Source of the DNA: Proales similis
Lineage: Eukaryota; Rotifera; Eurotatoria; Ploima; Proalidae
Reading direction: 5' to 3'
Assembly: GCA_019059635.1 (NCBI GenBank)
Contig: JAGVRJ010000012.1
Location: forward strand, 1,240,001 to 1,304,000
DNA: 64,000 nt
Shown here one piece after another: positions 61,314 through 64,000 of the stretch. Within the stretch, counting starts at the first letter, position 1. Each line of letters opens with the position of its first letter. The notes below the pieces were generated by a model that saw only the letters and a list, made by a program, of their open reading frames with translations, did no database searches and had not been told where the DNA came from. A program made the translations under genes and the position numbers.

Positions 61314-62040
61314 CCATGATTGTGGTCCAGGCCCATACGAGCAGAAATATATGTAAAACATGTCCGATGCCTTATGATGAACGCATTAATGCTCTTTTAC
61401 TCGGCAACTCAGCCCATTCATATCGTTCAGAGACGAGTGATACAATTTAATTTCCTTCTTTATCATTCTTCTTCTTCTTTCCAACTCTTGTTTTGGTGGT
61501 TTCTCTTTTATCTATGGCTACAGGCAGCGCCTCTGTTCGACTAGGCAATGCGTCTCACTCTTTTTGTTCTTATTCATTCATATATTTAATAAATGCCAAC
61601 CGAACGTTCTTTTGGACCAGAGTTCAATGCACACTCTCGCCTTTAAAATGGGATCGGAAAAAGAGGGCGGCTCAGATCACATTTTGTGAAACTTTTTAAT
61701 CGACGCTCTTCAATAACAGGCGATTGTTTTGAATATTATCGTGCGAATGTGTCTACGTGTGAGCAAGTGCGTGGAAAATATGTTTTGCTCGGTCGGATTT
61801 GAAAGGCCAATAGCAACGAGACATAATTTCTAGAACGAAATTTGCATGCCTCGTCAAGCGAAAAGTTCTCCAAGGCATTGTGGTCAGCATCCAAAACAGA
61901 GGCCCTCAATCTTAAGGTCCTAATCGCCAGGTCCAATTGTCGTATTATTTTACATACTGAACAGTATCTGGTTCTGGTTGGATGAAAATATTTCAACAAT
62001 TACGTACCACTCATATCGACACGAAGCCTTAATATCGACG
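61314..62040. other. Intergenic, HUNK 3' end and transporter promoter
   Basis: 727 bases. AATAAA near 61588 may end the HUNK transcript. No gene seen. The frame before 62041 is open but lacks ATG. Confidence 0.5.
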
Positions 62041-63550
62041 ATGACAAGCAGCCAGAACAATCTCGGCCGACCAAAATGGTCAATTTCTTGTGTGGGCTTG
62101 ACGGCGATCGGATTTGTGCATTCATACTACACGGAGATAATGGAAAACTTGAAAGAAAACAACACAGACACGCACCACAATCGAAACGAGACTCGCATCC
62201 AGCACAAGAATGATTCAATAATCATCGAGCGCAATGGCGGCCTTCGCAACAAGTTCGTCATCTCGCTGATATTCATCTGGTATGTGATGAGCGGCATTAC
62301 TTTGTACACAAACAAATTCATAGTCTCGTCGAGCCGAACAGATCTCTCGGTTTTGGGTGAGTGAGCATTCATTTTGAACCACTTGCCCTGGCTCACTTGC
62401 TTGACCTTTCGATCGAATACAGGAACCTCGCAGATGGTAATCACAAGCGTTCTTTGCTTCATCCAGCTGAAGCGGCGCCGAAAGAGCTCTAGCTCAATGT
62501 CGTTGCCCAATTCCTCAAGCGATCCAAGCAATCGAGTCAAATCGGTCGAACTTATCAAGAGCATTGTCATCATCGGCGTTCTAAGGTAAAGGTTGTCTCA
62601 ATTCTTGCTCGTGTTTGGTCTACTTTGAGCTCGAGCTATGTTTATAGACTTTTTTCAATTGTGGGCGGCCTATTCGCGCTCTCGTTCGCCACCGTTTCAT
62701 TTGTGGAAACCGTCAAAAGCACAACGCCGATATTCACGGTTATTGTTTCCAAGCTCATGTAAGTCGATCAGAAGTGGCACGACATTTGAGCGCACTAAAA
62801 ACGACTCACGACAGGATCGGAGAAGTGACCGGATTTTGGACAAAGATTTCGCTCATCCCAATTGTGGCCGGTCTTGCCTTGTGCAGTTCGTTCGAGCTCA
62901 ATTTCAACTGGTTCGGCCTCGCGGCAGCCATACTCACCAACACGACCGAATGGTAATGCCAATCAACTTCGAAGCCAATGGGCCTCTCTCGTTAATTCTC
63001 AGTTGCGCTCAGCGTTCAGAATGTGTTTTCAAAGTTTCTAATCAGCAGTGAGAACCAGCGTTTCACGTAAGTAGACCGGCCGAAGCTCAATCGGCCACGC
63101 AGGTTTAAGGCAGCTTGTCAAAACAGGCCTTTGGAGGTGCAGCTCTACTCGAGCGCAGTCTCCGCAATCATCATGATTCCGTACTGTTTGTACAACAGCG
63201 ACCTCAGCGGACTGGCCGACTCGAGCGTTTTGACTCGTTACTTGTTCAACGGACTATCGTTTCACTTTCAATCGTTGGTCGCTTTCAGCCTTATGAGTTA
63301 CATATCGCCCGTCACTCACAGGTAGCACAAAAGCGCTCGCTTTCTCAGCAGCCCTCAAACTTGTTCGTTCCGTAGCGTTTGCAACACAGTGAAACGGGCC
63401 GCTCTGATTTGGCTCTCGGTTTACATATTTAGGAACAGTGTTACTGCCTTAAGCGCCTTGGGAACAGTGGTTGTTCTGCTCGGCGTCCTCGGCTACATTC
63501 TGGCCAAGAATCGTGATAAGCAAGAGTCGGAAAAAGACTCGGAGTCTTGA
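62041..63550 (+). CDS. SLC35E2: SLC35E2-like nucleotide-sugar/drug-metabolite-type transporter
   Basis: Seven exons: 62041-62356, 62423-62585, 62648-62758, 62815-62952, 63013-63066, 63128-63322, 63376-63550; 383 residues. About ten hydrophobic segments, first FVISLIFIWYVMSGITLYTN. Family-diagnostic SVSFAETVKS-type loop appears as TVSFVETVKSTTPIFTVIVS, then LIPIVAGLALCSSFE, CVQNVFSKFLIS, LEVQLYSSAVSA, SPVTHSVCNTVKRA and IWLSVYIFRNSVTALSALGT. Human SLC35E2 aligns along the whole core. A Golgi membrane location is expected; the substrate of this subfamily is not established. Poly(A) signal near 63666. Confidence 0.87.
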
Positions 63551-64000
63551 GCTCTCTGACTGCTTGCCTTCAATCGGATCACAAATATTCTATTTTCTAG
63601 TTGTTTTGGTGCACACTCACTTCATACTCGCTTTTATCTGGAACCGTTAAAAACCAACGAAAAGAATAAAAGTTGTTTTTTGTTTTAACGAGCGCCTACG
63701 TGCGGGCGAATTTAGATTGCGACTGCTGAACTGTCAAGTTGATGAATAAGAAGCGACAGAGCTCATTAAACATTCGAAAAATCATTTTAGCCGATTAATT
63801 CAAATCAGAGCGAACTAAGCCGAGTCGAGGCGGACGTCAGAGTGAAATTCATTTGAGCTGCTCTTACCGGTTGGGGCGTTTGACACTCATCATTGAAGTA
63901 GTAGTAGTAGTCGTCGTCGTCGCCACCGCAGTCACGATCGCGCCTGCTTGATTACTTTGTCCAAGAAAGAACAAGCAAAGAGCGATGCCATTATTCGAAC
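63551..64000. other. Window end, no supported gene
   Basis: 450 bases: SLC35E2-like poly(A) signal near 63666, then AT-rich sequence. A (GTA)n-(GTC)n trinucleotide tract at 63897-63922 resembles coding or UTR simple sequence, but the window ends before a frame can be judged. Confidence 0.45.

Overview
The window is nuclear DNA of a small-genome invertebrate animal, most likely a protostome. Genes are dense and on both strands. Most introns are only 50-70 bases with plain GT...AG ends. The proteins are metazoan: an innexin, a muscarinic receptor, basigin, ELP1, ELL, HUNK and CPEB. Innexin and arthropod-style chitin-binding secreted proteins argue against a vertebrate or tunicate. I cannot name the phylum. 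Exon coordinates below come from hand-joining GT...AG sites so that reading frame and family similarity are both preserved; all listed multi-exon genes close in frame.

Layout. 0.1-18 kb is ordinary housekeeping and signalling sequence: ABCB7, a calpain-7-like protease with an added zinc module, an EGF/methyltransferase membrane protein, an intronless innexin, UFM1 (five tiny exons, minus strand), PUM3, PPP4R2, an orphan rhodopsin-like receptor and DHX33. 18-30.5 kb is a rearranged histone region. Two identical H4 genes sit in 2-kb inverted arms, each beside a copy of an unrecognised small spliced gene (called X here). Between the arms are TAF1A and TMEM242, whose reading frames overlap as ATGA. 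Beyond the right arm are a broken LINE-type retroelement, a third damaged X copy, an H4 relic and a divergent H2B/H2A pair with histone stem-loops.

30.7-44.2 kb holds a type I DnaJ, an intronless CPEB with a long unrecognised N-terminus, a muscarinic-type receptor, two paralogous chitin-binding-like secreted proteins and a basigin-like Ig protein. 44.8-53.7 kb is a minus-strand run of ELP1 (21 exons resolved), LSM12 and ELL. A 4.7-kb stretch without a recognisable gene precedes a HUNK-type kinase, followed by an SLC35E2-type transporter.

Functional themes: protein modification and RNA-level control (UFM1, ELP1, PUM3, CPEB, LSM12), transcription (TAF1A for RNA polymerase I, ELL for RNA polymerase II), ribosome biogenesis (PUM3, DHX33, TAF1A) and chromatin (histones). 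The strongest candidate for something undescribed is the H4-X-Z repeat unit at 18-29 kb. Other unusual points are the calpain zinc fusion, the TMEM242/TAF1A overlap and the UFM1 start codon that is split by an intron.
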